Of a stretch of 64,000 bases of DNA, positions 36,801 through 48,800 are shown piece after piece; position 1 is the stretch's first letter; each line of letters begins with the position of its first letter. This DNA is from Sophora flavescens (taxonomy: Eukaryota; Streptophyta; Magnoliopsida; Fabales; Fabaceae). Both the position numbers and the translations under genes were made by a program. The notes below the pieces were generated by a model, which saw only the letters and a list, made by a program, of their open reading frames with translations, ran no database searches and was not told the origin of the DNA. The stretch is from the NCBI GenBank assembly GCA_030762895.1, contig CM061065.1:64340200-64404199 (forward strand), read 5' to 3'.

Positions 36801-39800
36801 ATGTACAAACTAGAGCACACACCACCTATCTTGTCGAAAGCTCATAAATGAAGGAGCAAGGGGTTGCATTTTAAGTGTGGGGAGCATTGTAGCCCAACTC
36901 ACCAATGCCCTGATCAACTTGATCAACAATTGAATCTTATAATTTGGAAAGGAGAGGAGAATTGCTAATTTGGAAAGGATAGGAGAATGAAACACCTATT
37001 AGAACATGGCTGGAACAAGAGGAGAAGGGAGATCAAGGATGATGGAAAATGGTTTTCCAAGTGATGAAAGTTCAACAGATAAGCATTCGAGATTTAGCAC
37101 ACTCTAATGCTATGAAAATAACAGGTTGACTGGAAGGACTCTCTATTCCCTATTTGTGATACTGCCCTTGTTGTACTTGCAGCTTGGATGGAAGAAAGTC
37201 ATATTAATAGGCAATCTCCTTTCTTCTGCATTGAGGACGAGGCAATTTTTCAGGATGGTAATCTCCTATCAGTATAAACTGTGTATTTCAACTCCACCAC
37301 GTAGATTGTATTATATACGCTCTAAACAAAACAATATACAATCAAGCTAGTAATGACCAATTATTATAGAATAACATATAATATCTTACTATTCTGATTA
37401 CCTAATTTTCCTATAATCAGGAGATATTATTTACATATTTTCCATAAATATCCACACTCCCCCTCAACCTGGAGCATACAAATCATATTCACCAAGCCTG
37501 TAACATATATAATTTGTTCAAGGGACCTCTCAAAAACTTAGTGAAAACATCTGCCTGTTGCTCATTTTAATTGACAAAGTTAGTGGTGACGTCCCCAGAT
37601 AAGATCTTTTCTCTTATGAAGTGACAATCTATCTCGATGTGCTTTGCCCTCTTGTGAAATACTAGATTTGAGGCAATGTGTAATGCAGCTTGGTTATAAA
37701 AAATGAGTGTTATATGCGTAACATCCCCAAATCACGGTTCTTGAAGTAATTGTTTGAGCCACATGAGTTCACAAGTAATTAATGCCATGGCTCGATACTC
37801 GGCTTCAACACTTGACCTTGAAACAACATTATGTTTCCTCCTCCTCCAGGATATTAGATTATTCCTAATGAGTACATAGAATCCATAAGTGGATCTCTTG
37901 TTAGTTGGAGAGTCTGTCCAATCAGCATTTTAATATCCAATGATATGAATGTGACTCTTATCCTCATTGATGAGCCTTTTTCCTTGGGCCCTTTTGATAT
38001 ACTAGAGGATACAGATCAATGCATCACAATAACCTTTGCAAGGTGAGTTTGGGATCTGACTTACCACGCTGACTACAAAAGAAATGTCTAAACGAGTGAC
38101 TATGAGGTAGTTCAGTTTCTCAACTAGTCTTCTATACTTCCCTGTATCCAAAAGTGGTTCCCCCTGATTTGGTAGAAGTTTGGTATTTGGATCCATAGGA
38201 GTATCAACTGATTTTGCATTCAACAGGCCTATTTCCTCAACAATGCTCATCGCATACTTTCTCTGAGAAATGACGATGCCATCCTTTGATTGTGTCACCT
38301 CTATGCCCAAGAAGTATTGGATTTTTCCATGATCTTTTGTTTGGAAGTGATGACAAAGATGTTGTTTTACCTGTGATATGTTGTGGTGGTCACTCTTTGT
38401 GATGACAACGTCGTCGTCATACACAATCAAGTAGACACACCCTCGAGTTGAATGACGATAGAATATTGAGTGATCCGCCTTATTCTATGTCATGCCAAAT
38501 TGCTGAACAATAGTGCTAAATCTGCCAAACCAAGCTCGATGAGATTTGATATGAGCGAAAAACAAGAGACTATTGGTATAACCTGTATGTTTCAACTACA
38601 TCATAGAGATTTTATTATATAGGCTCTGAACAAATCAATATACAATCAAGGTAGTAATGATCAATTATTGCAGAACAACGTATAATATCTGCCTATTCTA
38701 ATTACCTAATATTCCTATAATCAGGAGATATTATTTACATATTTTCCATAGATATCAACAAATAGGATACTGGGCTCAAATGTTGTGAAGGCTGGACCCA
38801 AACACTAATTAAGAGGGGGAATGTTAGTGTTGTGACTCCGGCAAGTGTACCGGGTCGTCGCAAGTAATAAAAACACGGTAAGATTCTACCGAGGTCGAAC
38901 ACAAGGATTGGGTTACCAATTCGACTAAATTGTCAAGAAATCCGATACGTTGGTTAAGCAATAGAAGGTGGTTGAGAGAAAGAGATTGAGATCGCAAATT
39001 CAAGAATCGATTCAAATAACACTACGGTGATTAAATTCAGAAATAAAAGCATCTAAGGTTTCGAATTCACCTACCCAATCATGCAAAGTACCCAAGTGAT
39101 GATATTCTCCTCCCTAAGTTCAATTTTAATGTCAACCGGGACCCCTAAATTCTCCTAAATCCACTTCCGTGCTCATTAGGACGTATTCGATGATTTGAGT
39201 TAATTACTTGCTAGGTCTCTTAACCCTAATCTCGAATTCTATTAATTCTTGTTCCCTATAGGTTGCATCGATCTCCTACTCACTCTCGTGCAATACTCGA
39301 CCGATGTTCCCAATTCAAGTTCTAAAACGCGAATCGCCGCTAGGCCTCAACACGCTTAACTAGTCGATCACGCTAGCATATAATCGACACAATGAAAACA
39401 GAATTGGAAAATCATAATTGAATTAAAGGAGAGAGAGTTACATTACATGAACACTATGCCGCCATGGGTGGCTTCATCGATCCCTAGACAAGAGGATTAG
39501 TTCCTCATGTCCGTAACAACAACGCACGTACAATCGGAATTCATCCTAAGCCTAAGAATTAAGAGAGGAGAAAAGGAGAAGAAACCCCGGAATAAGGATT
39601 ACAAAAATCTCTCGAAAATTCCGATCCAAAAAGTCCTCTTTTCTCGTTACGATCTGCTTCTATTTATAAGGAGGCCACGCGTCACGGCCGTGATGGCCAT
39701 CACGGCCAGGCCGTGACGGCCGCTTCCGGCGCACTGGGATTTGAACATTCGCGACGCTGGCGATGTCTCGCGACGCGAGTCTTCTTGTCACGCGGCCGTG

Positions 39801-42800
39801 ATGTCAATCACGGCCAGGCCGTGATGTTCTCTCGCCTTGTGTGGATTTTTTAGGTCACGATCGTGATATACATCACGGCTATGCCGTGATGGTCTCGACT
39901 TGTATGGCTTTTAGGTCACGGCCGTGATATACATCACGGCTAGGCCGTGATGGTCTCCGATTCTGGTACTTTTCTCGAGTTCACACACTCGCGACGCGAG
40001 GACGTCTCGCGACGCGAACCTTCCCGTCACGGCCGTGATGTCAATCACGGCTAGGCCGTGATGGTCTCGTCTTTCCCGATCTTCAAACTATCGCGGGCGA
40101 GCCTCCTCTCGCGGGCGAGAATCCCCGAAATGGCAATCTCCACTATTTGTTGACTTTCCTTAATTCTTAGAGCCTCACTTATGGACCTGAAAACAACACA
40201 AGCAGCCACAAGCGTAATTCTCTCCAAAATAACCTAAAAACTACACAAAAGACGCAAAACGAGTCAAAGTCCAACTTAGGAACAAAACAAGGCAAATTTG
40301 GGCGAAAACGAGAGTAAACTCGAATAAATTGGCACATAAACCCTAGTTTATCTAGTCTTAAAACTAGATATGCCAGAGGCTTATCAAAATACCCCAAACT
40401 TAAACCTTGCTTGTCCCCAAGCAAGCTTAAAACTCAAAAACGACTCAAGACTTGGCAAGCTTGAAAGATCTAATCAATTTCGCACACATTTCATGCAACT
40501 TTACAAAACAATTTTTCTTCTTTGATTCCCCCCTTTTTTTATCAATGTAGTCCCCACATTCATCTACTTTAAACAATTGAGAAATTATCATTCATGCCAT
40601 CATTACTCTAAGTTGAGGCTCAAAGATACACACAAAGGAAGATCACCTATTTCAAACAATTGCCTTCCTCACAAGGGCATTTAGTATTTCACTCATTCGC
40701 TCAAGTTTGTCTAGGCTTTCAACTTTTTCACTCAATTTCACTTATCAAGAGCACTTCCCAAGAATTTGATTTTCATCTCAAACATAGTTCCCACGAAAAC
40801 ATACATGCATGCAACATCAAAAGGTCTTTTAAAGGTTGTAATGGGGCCTGGCTGAGGGTAGGATAATCAAGGATATTTAGGCTTAAGTCCCTAGGAACTA
40901 AGAGAGCATGAGCATTAAACACATTTTTCCACTCAAATTCCTTTCTTTCCATTTTTCATTTGGGCTCGGGTGACTACAACCTTTTCCTTGATATTATTTT
41001 TGTTTTGCCCCTTTTCTTTTGGCAATTTTTTTGTTTTCTTCTTTTCTTTTCTTTTCTTTTTGCCTTGGGTCAACCTTTATTTTCTTTTTCTCATCCCAAT
41101 ATGACACATACCTTGTAGCCACCCCAAACTTAGTTTCTCACAACCTTTCTCTTGCTCATTTCCATGCTCTCCTAATCCTAAGATTGGGTTAACATGGTTT
41201 TTCAGATTTTGGCTCGTAATGTAGGGTCATCAAGAAACAATAGGTCAATTGGGCTCAATTTGGCTAACTAGGGAACATGCATTAGGGATGGTTCATTTCA
41301 GGCCAAGTAGTTAATTCAAAGAAAATTGCCTAAATCATTTGATGCAACACATAAACATGCAAACCATATAGAGATTCAAGCAAATTCGGGAAAGTGCAAC
41401 TTACAGTGATTCACACATTCAAAAACAGAGTTGGAGGCTCAAATCCTCACCTGGACATTTTGCAAATTGTTTGACCGAGATACGATTCCTAGTGTGTGCA
41501 CCCCCTCACCCCAAACTTATCGTAAATCAAGCAATCATAATAAATCTCAAAGTTCAATTTTCAATTTTTAAGTGGGGATCAACTTTTCTATTATTAGAAC
41601 TAAGGGGCAAATTATCAATGGTCAATATATTTCAAGCAATCCATCTATGCTTAATATAATTAAAATCCAACAAGCTTGCCGACACGACATTTCATACAAA
41701 AACTCTTGATCTTCTCAAATTATTCAAGAGTGACAAATAAAAACAAAACAAACACAAACACAAAAACAAGAGTGAGGAAAAGAGAGAGTACCTAGCTTGG
41801 GTTGCCTCCCAAGTAGCGCTTGTTTAACGTCCCGAGCTTGACTCAAGTCGCCCCTAAGGGTTAATCCGGAGGAAGATCCTGCTTGCCATGCCATTCCTTG
41901 GCCCGTTCTTTGTAGGTTTGTGCACTTTTATATACTCGCAAGCTGTTCCCGGACAGCTCATTTAAGTCCAGCATCCTTCTATAATCAGCACGAACTCTCC
42001 ACTCCGTGGTGATCCTTTTTGAGATCAATTCTTTGTCTGTACTGACCACTACGGTTGTGCCACCCTTCAACCTTGGTGCTTTGCCCTTCTTTTTCATTCC
42101 TTTGCAGCTGAGTTCTTCCCTTGCACATTCTTTCCTTGGGAGACTTGGTATGGGTTCCATGTCTCGTAGCCACTCAAGGTAAACTTCATCCCCAGAAGCG
42201 GCCTTTTTCCTCACTCGTTTTCCTCATGAGATTCTACCGAATCTTGTTGCAAGTGAAGGATCATGGTCTTTTCGAATTGCCTTTACCTTTTCAGCTGGGT
42301 CCACAACATCCACTCGATACACAAATGACTTTTCTTCCGGTGCTTAATCGCTTCAAAGACATTGAAGACCACCTTATCATCATTCACCCTTAAAGTGAGT
42401 TTCCCTTGCCGAACATCTATCAAGGCATCCCCGGTGGGCAAGAAGGGTCTACCCAATATGAGAGGGATCTCAAAGATCTTCATCCATGTCGAGCACCACG
42501 AAGTCCACTGGGAATATGAACTTGTCAACCTTCACGAGCAAGTCTTCAACTACTCCATAGGGATATTTGATAGAACGATCAGCCAGTTGGAGTGACATTC
42601 GCGTATCCTTTACTTCCTTGATCCCTAGCCTCTTCATCATCGAGAGGGGCATCAAGTTGTTGCTTGCCCCTAGATCACATAATGCCTTTCCGAAGGTCAT
42701 TCCCCCAATGGTGCATGGTATCGAGAAGGAACCGGGATCCTTCAACTTCGGAGGCAGTTTCCGTTGAAGAATGGCACTACACTCCTCGGTCAAAGCAATC

Positions 42801-45800
42801 GTTTCTTCATCCACAATCCTCCGCTTCTTAGTGAGAAGTTCCTTCATAAACCGAGCATATGATGGCATTTGTTCCAAGGCTTCCGCAAATGGAATGTTAA
42901 TCTGAAGTTTTCGGAAGACATCAAGGAACTTATTGAATTGCTTATCCTGTTGAGGCTTCTTCAATCTTTCCGGATACGGAACCTTCATGTAGGGTGGAAG
43001 GTCTTGGGGTTCAACCCACTTCTTCCTTCGGAACTCTTCATCCACAAGTTTCAGCCTTCCCCCTTGCTTCGGTCCCTTGTCACTTACCAACCCTTCTTTC
43101 TCTCAGGTTGCTCTTCCTCAACTGGTAGTTGTTCCGGCCCTTGTCATCTTGAGAACTAGTGGTACCCTGCTAGGTTCCAACACCCTTCCGCTTCTAGTAG
43201 ATATGACATTGCATTGTCCCTTGGGATTGTTCTCGAGTACTACACTGGAAGAGTGCCTGGAAGACGCTCATTAAGTTGCGTCGCGAGTCGTGCTATTTGT
43301 GTCTCCAGTTTCTGAATTCGCGATCCTCGTGTGAGTCGCCAACTTGTCAATGGCGGTGTTCACCTTCTCAAAAGATGTGCTTGTAAAGGTTGACAACTTC
43401 TCAAAAGCCAGCTCCCACTGTTTGTCTTCCACCATCCGATATTTGCAACCGATTAGGCCCCGAGGAGCTCATTGAGTATTGCGCCGCTGAATTCCAATGT
43501 TTGGTCTCGAGACCACTGTTGAGGTTGTTGCCAATTCTGCTGAGGGTGTTGTTGACCGGCTAGACCACCATTAACATCACTCCAAGCAAATCCCGGATGG
43601 TCTCTTCTCATGTAGCCCCTATTCTGATTCTGATTGTTCCTCTGATAATTGTTCTGGGGCACAGTGTCATAGAAGTTGTGGCAAGAGTCCACATGTTCTT
43701 GAGGGAAATTTAGCGGGAAATTCTGAGTGTCATGATTTCCATTGCAATTTGCACAACCAGGAGGCATTCCCTCGTGTATTGCATTAACCCTCTTGTTCCC
43801 GACACAAAGCCTCATTCTGCATCTTCAAAAGTCTGTTTTGCTCTAAAATGGCTTCCATTGTCCCAGAACTGATTCCACTCGAGGTCTCCCTACCACGGTT
43901 GTAATCATTATATGACATCTTCTCTAACAGTGCCCATCCGTCCTCAGCCGATAAATATACAAAAGAACCGCCAGCAGAGGCATCACAGTTCATCCGATAG
44001 CGTCCCTCAACCCATTAAAGAAATGCTGCACTTTGGAAACCGGGTCAAAAAACGCAGAGGGACATCTTCTCAACAAACCATTGTACCTCTCCCACGCTTC
44101 ATTGTATGTTTCATCCTCCGTTTGCCTGAATGAAGTGACGGCTATTCTTGCTTGTGCCGCCTTCTGAGGAGGGAAATATTTGGTTAGGAACTTCGTGCCA
44201 TTTGCTCCCAAGTTCGATCTTTGTTCCTATCCAAATCGCAAACCCAATCGCGAGCGACATCCCTAAGAGAGAGAGGGAAGAGCCGCAAGCGATACTCATA
44301 TTGTGAGACTCCTCTTGTCTTCTCGTAAGTCACACGCCTCAAGGAAGCGAGTGATGTGTCTATGCGGGTCTTGCTTTCCACTCCCATCAAACCGATTCTC
44401 CTGAGCCGGAATGTGACACATGCTTCAACTCAAGGAGTCTCAGTGTTCAGGTTGCCTCTCACAATAGACGAGTCACAATCCACCAAGCTTGGTAGATCGT
44501 ACTCAAAGAGAGGCTTGTAACGAGGAGGAGGAGGAGGAGGATTTTCTTCAGCCATGCCCTCTATTTTAATTGCTTCCAACCTCTTCCTTTCTTCTCGGCC
44601 TCTTTTCTTAATTGCCTCTCGGTCCTGGTGATCTCTGGGATCGAATAGCACGTCCTCTTGTAGAAGAGTACCTCGCATACAAAAACAGGCAAAGACCAAG
44701 TGGAATCAAAGAAACAGAGAAAAATAATGGCAATTAAATAAAAGAAAATAAAACAAAAAATCAGCTTAACCAAACAAACTTAATTTCCTCGAATTAGGAA
44801 AATTGGTTGTGCCAATCCCGACTCGGGCGCCAAAAACTTGTTGTGACTCCGGCAAGTGTACCGGTCGTCATAAGTAATAAAAACATGGTAAGATTCTACC
44901 GAGGTCGAACACAAGGATTGGGTTACCAATTCGACTAAATTGTCAAGAAATCCGATACGTTGGTTAAGCAATAGAAGGTGGTTGAGAGAAAGAGATTGAG
45001 ATCGCGAATTCAAGAATCGATTCAAATAACACTACGGTGATTAAATTCAGAAATAAAAGCATCTAAGGTTTCGAATTCACCTACCCAATCATGCAAAGTA
45101 CCCAAGTGATGATATTCTCCTCCCTAAGTTCAATTTTAATGTCAACCGGGACCCCTAAATTCTCCTAAATCCACTTCCGTGCTCATTAGGACGTATTCGA
45201 TGATTTGAGTTAATTACTTGCTAGGTCTCTTAACCCTAATCTCGAATTCTATTAATTCTTGTTCCCTATAGGTTGCATCGATCTCCTACTCACTCTCGTG
45301 CAATACTGACCGATGTTCCCAATTCAAGTTCTAAAACGCGAATCGCCGCTAGGCCTCAACACGCTTAACTAGTCGATCACGCTAGCATATAATCGACACA
45401 ATGAAAACAGAATTGGAAAATCATAATTGAATTAAAGGAGAGAGAGTTACATTACATGAACACTATGCCGCCATGGGTGGCTTCATCGATCCCTAGACAA
45501 GAGGATTAGTTCCTCATGTCCGTAACAACAACCGCACGTACAATCGGAATTCACCCTAAGCCTAAGAATTAAGAGAGGAGAAAAGGAGAAGAAACCCCGA
45601 ATAAGGATTACAAAAATCTCCGAAAATTCTCGATCCAAAAAGTCCTCTTTTTCTCGTTCGACCGCTCTATTTATAAGGAGGCCACGCGTCACGGCCGTGA
45701 TGGCCATCACGGCCAGGCCGTGACGGCCGCTTTCGCGCACATCTGGATTTGTACATTCGCGACGCGAAGGATGTCTCGCGACGCGAGTCTTCTTGTCACG

Positions 45801-48800
45801 GCCCGTGATGTTCTCTGCCTTGTATGGATTTTAGGTCACGGCCGTGATATACATCACGGCTATGCCGTGATGGTCTCTGACTTGTATGGCTTTTAGGTCA
45901 CGGCCGTGATATACATCACGGCTAGGCCGTGATGGTCTCCCGATTCTCGTACTTTTCTCGAGTTCACACACTCGCGACGCGGAGGACGTCTCGCGACGCG
46001 AACCTTCCCCGCCACGGCCCGTGATGTCAATCACGGCTAGGCCGTGATGGTCTCTGTCTTCCCAGATCTTCAAACTATCGCGGGGCGAGCCTCCTCTCGC
46101 GGGGCGAGAATCCCCAGAATGGCAATCTCCACTATTTGTTGACTTTCCTTAATTCTTAGAGCCTCACTTATGGACCTGAAAACAACACAAGCAACCACAA
46201 GCGTAATTCTCTCCAAAATAACCTAAAAACTACACAAAAGACGCAAAACGAGTCAAAGTCCAACTTAGGAACAAAACAAGGCAAATTTGGGCGAAAACGA
46301 GAGTAAACTCGAATAAATTGGCACATAAACCCTAGTTTATCTAGTCTTAAAACTAGATAAGCCAGAGGCTTATCAGTTAGCTGTGGGAGAGGGAAAATAA
46401 ACTTGAAATCCGTTAAAGGGGAGGTTTCATGTTGGGAGGGGGTAGGTGTGAATTGTATTTTGGTTTCAGCTTTGAGCTTTGGGCTAGGGGTTCTTCCACT
46501 TTCTAGGAGCATTTCACTCTTGTAGTTTTGTATTCACTCTTCATTTATGTAATTTCCTTTCAATTTCAAACAGTAAACATTCTAACTTTCATTTATGTGA
46601 TTTAATTTTATTTATGCATTTGAACTAGGAATTGATTCCTATCAAACCCTGATTAGGTATTATTTATTATGTTGATAGTTTTAAGGCAAAATAAATCTTT
46701 TTGTCGTCCAACTTAATTTTTGGTTTCAAGTTGGTAATTTTCATTCTAGTTTGCTCATTTTATAGCCAATGTTAGTCCTCAATGACAACACTAAATCTGT
46801 TCTAATGGCGTTAGTTGGCTTCAGACATGGCAATGAAAAAGCTGAGATGGTGTATGGGGTGATGATTTGTTGGCATTATGAGTTGTATTTTTATGGTTTA
46901 GGGTTTAAGAAAGTTAAGAATTTTTATCCCAACTTTATAAAATCGGGTACATTTTCAGAACCCATAGCTTTCACTTTTCTATATAATTCATATCAACACT
47001 ACTGAGTCTTCCCTATCCATTTGCAACAAAAAAAATTCTTCTAAAAAAGCACCATAAATCTCATTCCCTCAGGCCATCAAAATAACCCATTGAACCATCT
47101 CCTACTACCAACTTCATTAACAATCATCAATGGAGCAGACCACCATTTTAACACCTAAACCTCTACAAAACCCATCACATTGAACCACTGCAAAACACAA
47201 CCAAACTCAAATTGAACTATCAACAAGCTAGCAAGACATTTGAATTATTGCCAACTGCTGAAATAGAGAAAATAGAGGCATTGATCGGTTGCTGAAACCA
47301 CGTCTTATAATACACGACGGATGTTTGAATATATAGACATTTAGTTATGAATACAAGAATCCTAATTATTCTAATTACAATAAATACATTATGCTAATTG
47401 ATACTAACTGACAACAATACATTAATTACAATATTCTAACATTCTCCCTCAAGCAAGAGCATATGAATCATATGCACCCAGCTTGTTACATAGATAACTA
47501 ATACGAGTGCCCTTGCGCTTAGCTATTTTGTTGGGGTGGCAGTTTCCGGATTTTACTATCATGAGTGGTTTAATTAGAGGAAGTTCTATCTAGGATTATT
47601 AGGAATGGGTGGGCTGTAACTGTTACGTATTTTCTGTTGGGTTTTGGTTATGTTAGTTAGATATTCAACCTCGTGGGTTTTTACTTTTGGTTGAACATTT
47701 ACCTATCATTTCCTGAACTTTTTTGTAGATGGTTTGAGTACACCTAGTACTCCTTTAATATATTTGCTTACCAAAAAAAAAACAAATACGAGGACCTCTC
47801 AAAGACTTCAAGAAGGCATCTATCAGCTGATCATTGGAGTTGACAAAACTAGTGGTGACCCAAGGACATAAAGGACAAAATCAACTGACATGGAAGGAAG
47901 TGGATGGACAGTTCCAATACCTCGGGATTAGGTTTGAGAACCATTAGCTAAAGTGACAATAGGTAAATAATTAACCCGATGTAGAAAGAAAGGAGAAAAA
48001 AGCCTTATTAACGGGGATATGGTCAGACGCACCAGAGTCAAGAACCCAATGACCAAGAGATGGTGACTGAGATATGAAAGCAGATGAATTACTAGTATGT
48101 TCAACCAAAGCAGTGGCTCCAGAGGACCGTCGATGCTCAAACCACTTGAGAAAATCTTAATAATTAGATGGAGAGGCCTCAGGAGGATCCATATATGATC
48201 TTAGGAGGATCTGCGTGCTGATGTTTCGAGACGCACATGTGGGGGCTTGAGATGGCTGTTAGGGACGGGTCTCGGGGGTTGGGCCGCACAGGATCGTGCA
48301 GTTCTGATGGTGGGGTGGTCGGTCGAAAAGGTCGCTGGAAAAAGTGGCAGCTGAAGATGGTTGAGGGCAAAAAATGACCAAAAAAGGTGCCAGAAGGACG
48401 TCACGGTAGTTAAGAAGGGGCAAAATTGAATAGGAACAAGGTTTGCCAAGAAAAAAATCTCACCTGAAGACAGTGAGTCTACTGGGTAAGCATGATTTTA
48501 TGATTACCTCTGTCTAGCTAGCTTTGGATACCATGTTGAAATAGAGAAAGATGAGACATTGAGTTGCTGAAACCGCATGTCATAATGCACAACAGAAGGA
48601 TGTCACGGTAGTTAAGAAGGGGCAAAATTGAATAGGAACAAGGTTTGCCAAGAGAAAAATCTCACCTGAAGACAGTGAGTCTACTGGGTAAGCACGATTT
48701 TATGATCACCTCTCTCTGGCTCTGGATACCGTGTTGAAACAGAGAAAGATGAGACATTGAGTTGTTGAAACCGCATGTCAAAATACACAACGGATGTTTG

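Larger units (their letters stand above)
38828..46375 (-). mobile_element. Young, gag-protease-only Athila-like LTR retrotransposon (7548 bp)
   Basis: LTRs 38828-40386 (1559 bp) and 44839-46375 (1537 bp) are nearly identical outside a GC-rich repeat block. The target duplication GTTAG is perfect (38823-38827, 46376-46380). On the minus strand the ends are TGATAAGCC...TCACAACA, the primer site TGGCGCCCGAGTCGGGA lies just inside 44838, and a TTTGGGGTATT tract precedes the 3' LTR at 40387. The coding part holds gag and protease, then a short integrase C-terminal scrap; RT, RNase H and the integrase core are missing. It must have moved with proteins supplied by another element. Confidence 0.93.
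35068..46644 (+). mobile_element. Deletion-derivative Ty3-gypsy element in intron 4, host to three nested insertions
   Basis: Two 270-bp LTRs delimit it: 35068-35337, and 38822-38827 joined to 46381-46644. Its own sequence holds a gag remnant with a zinc knuckle (to about 36950) and a short 3' piece (37200-37272, resuming at 38761), with no RT, RNase H or integrase. Insertions inside it are the TRIM (35861-36337), a copia relic (37273-38760) and an Athila-like element (38828-46375), which landed after base 6 of the right LTR. A purine tract (AAGAGGGGGAA, 38811-38821) precedes the right LTR. The gag type suggests a chromovirus (Tekay/Del-like). Confidence 0.82.
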
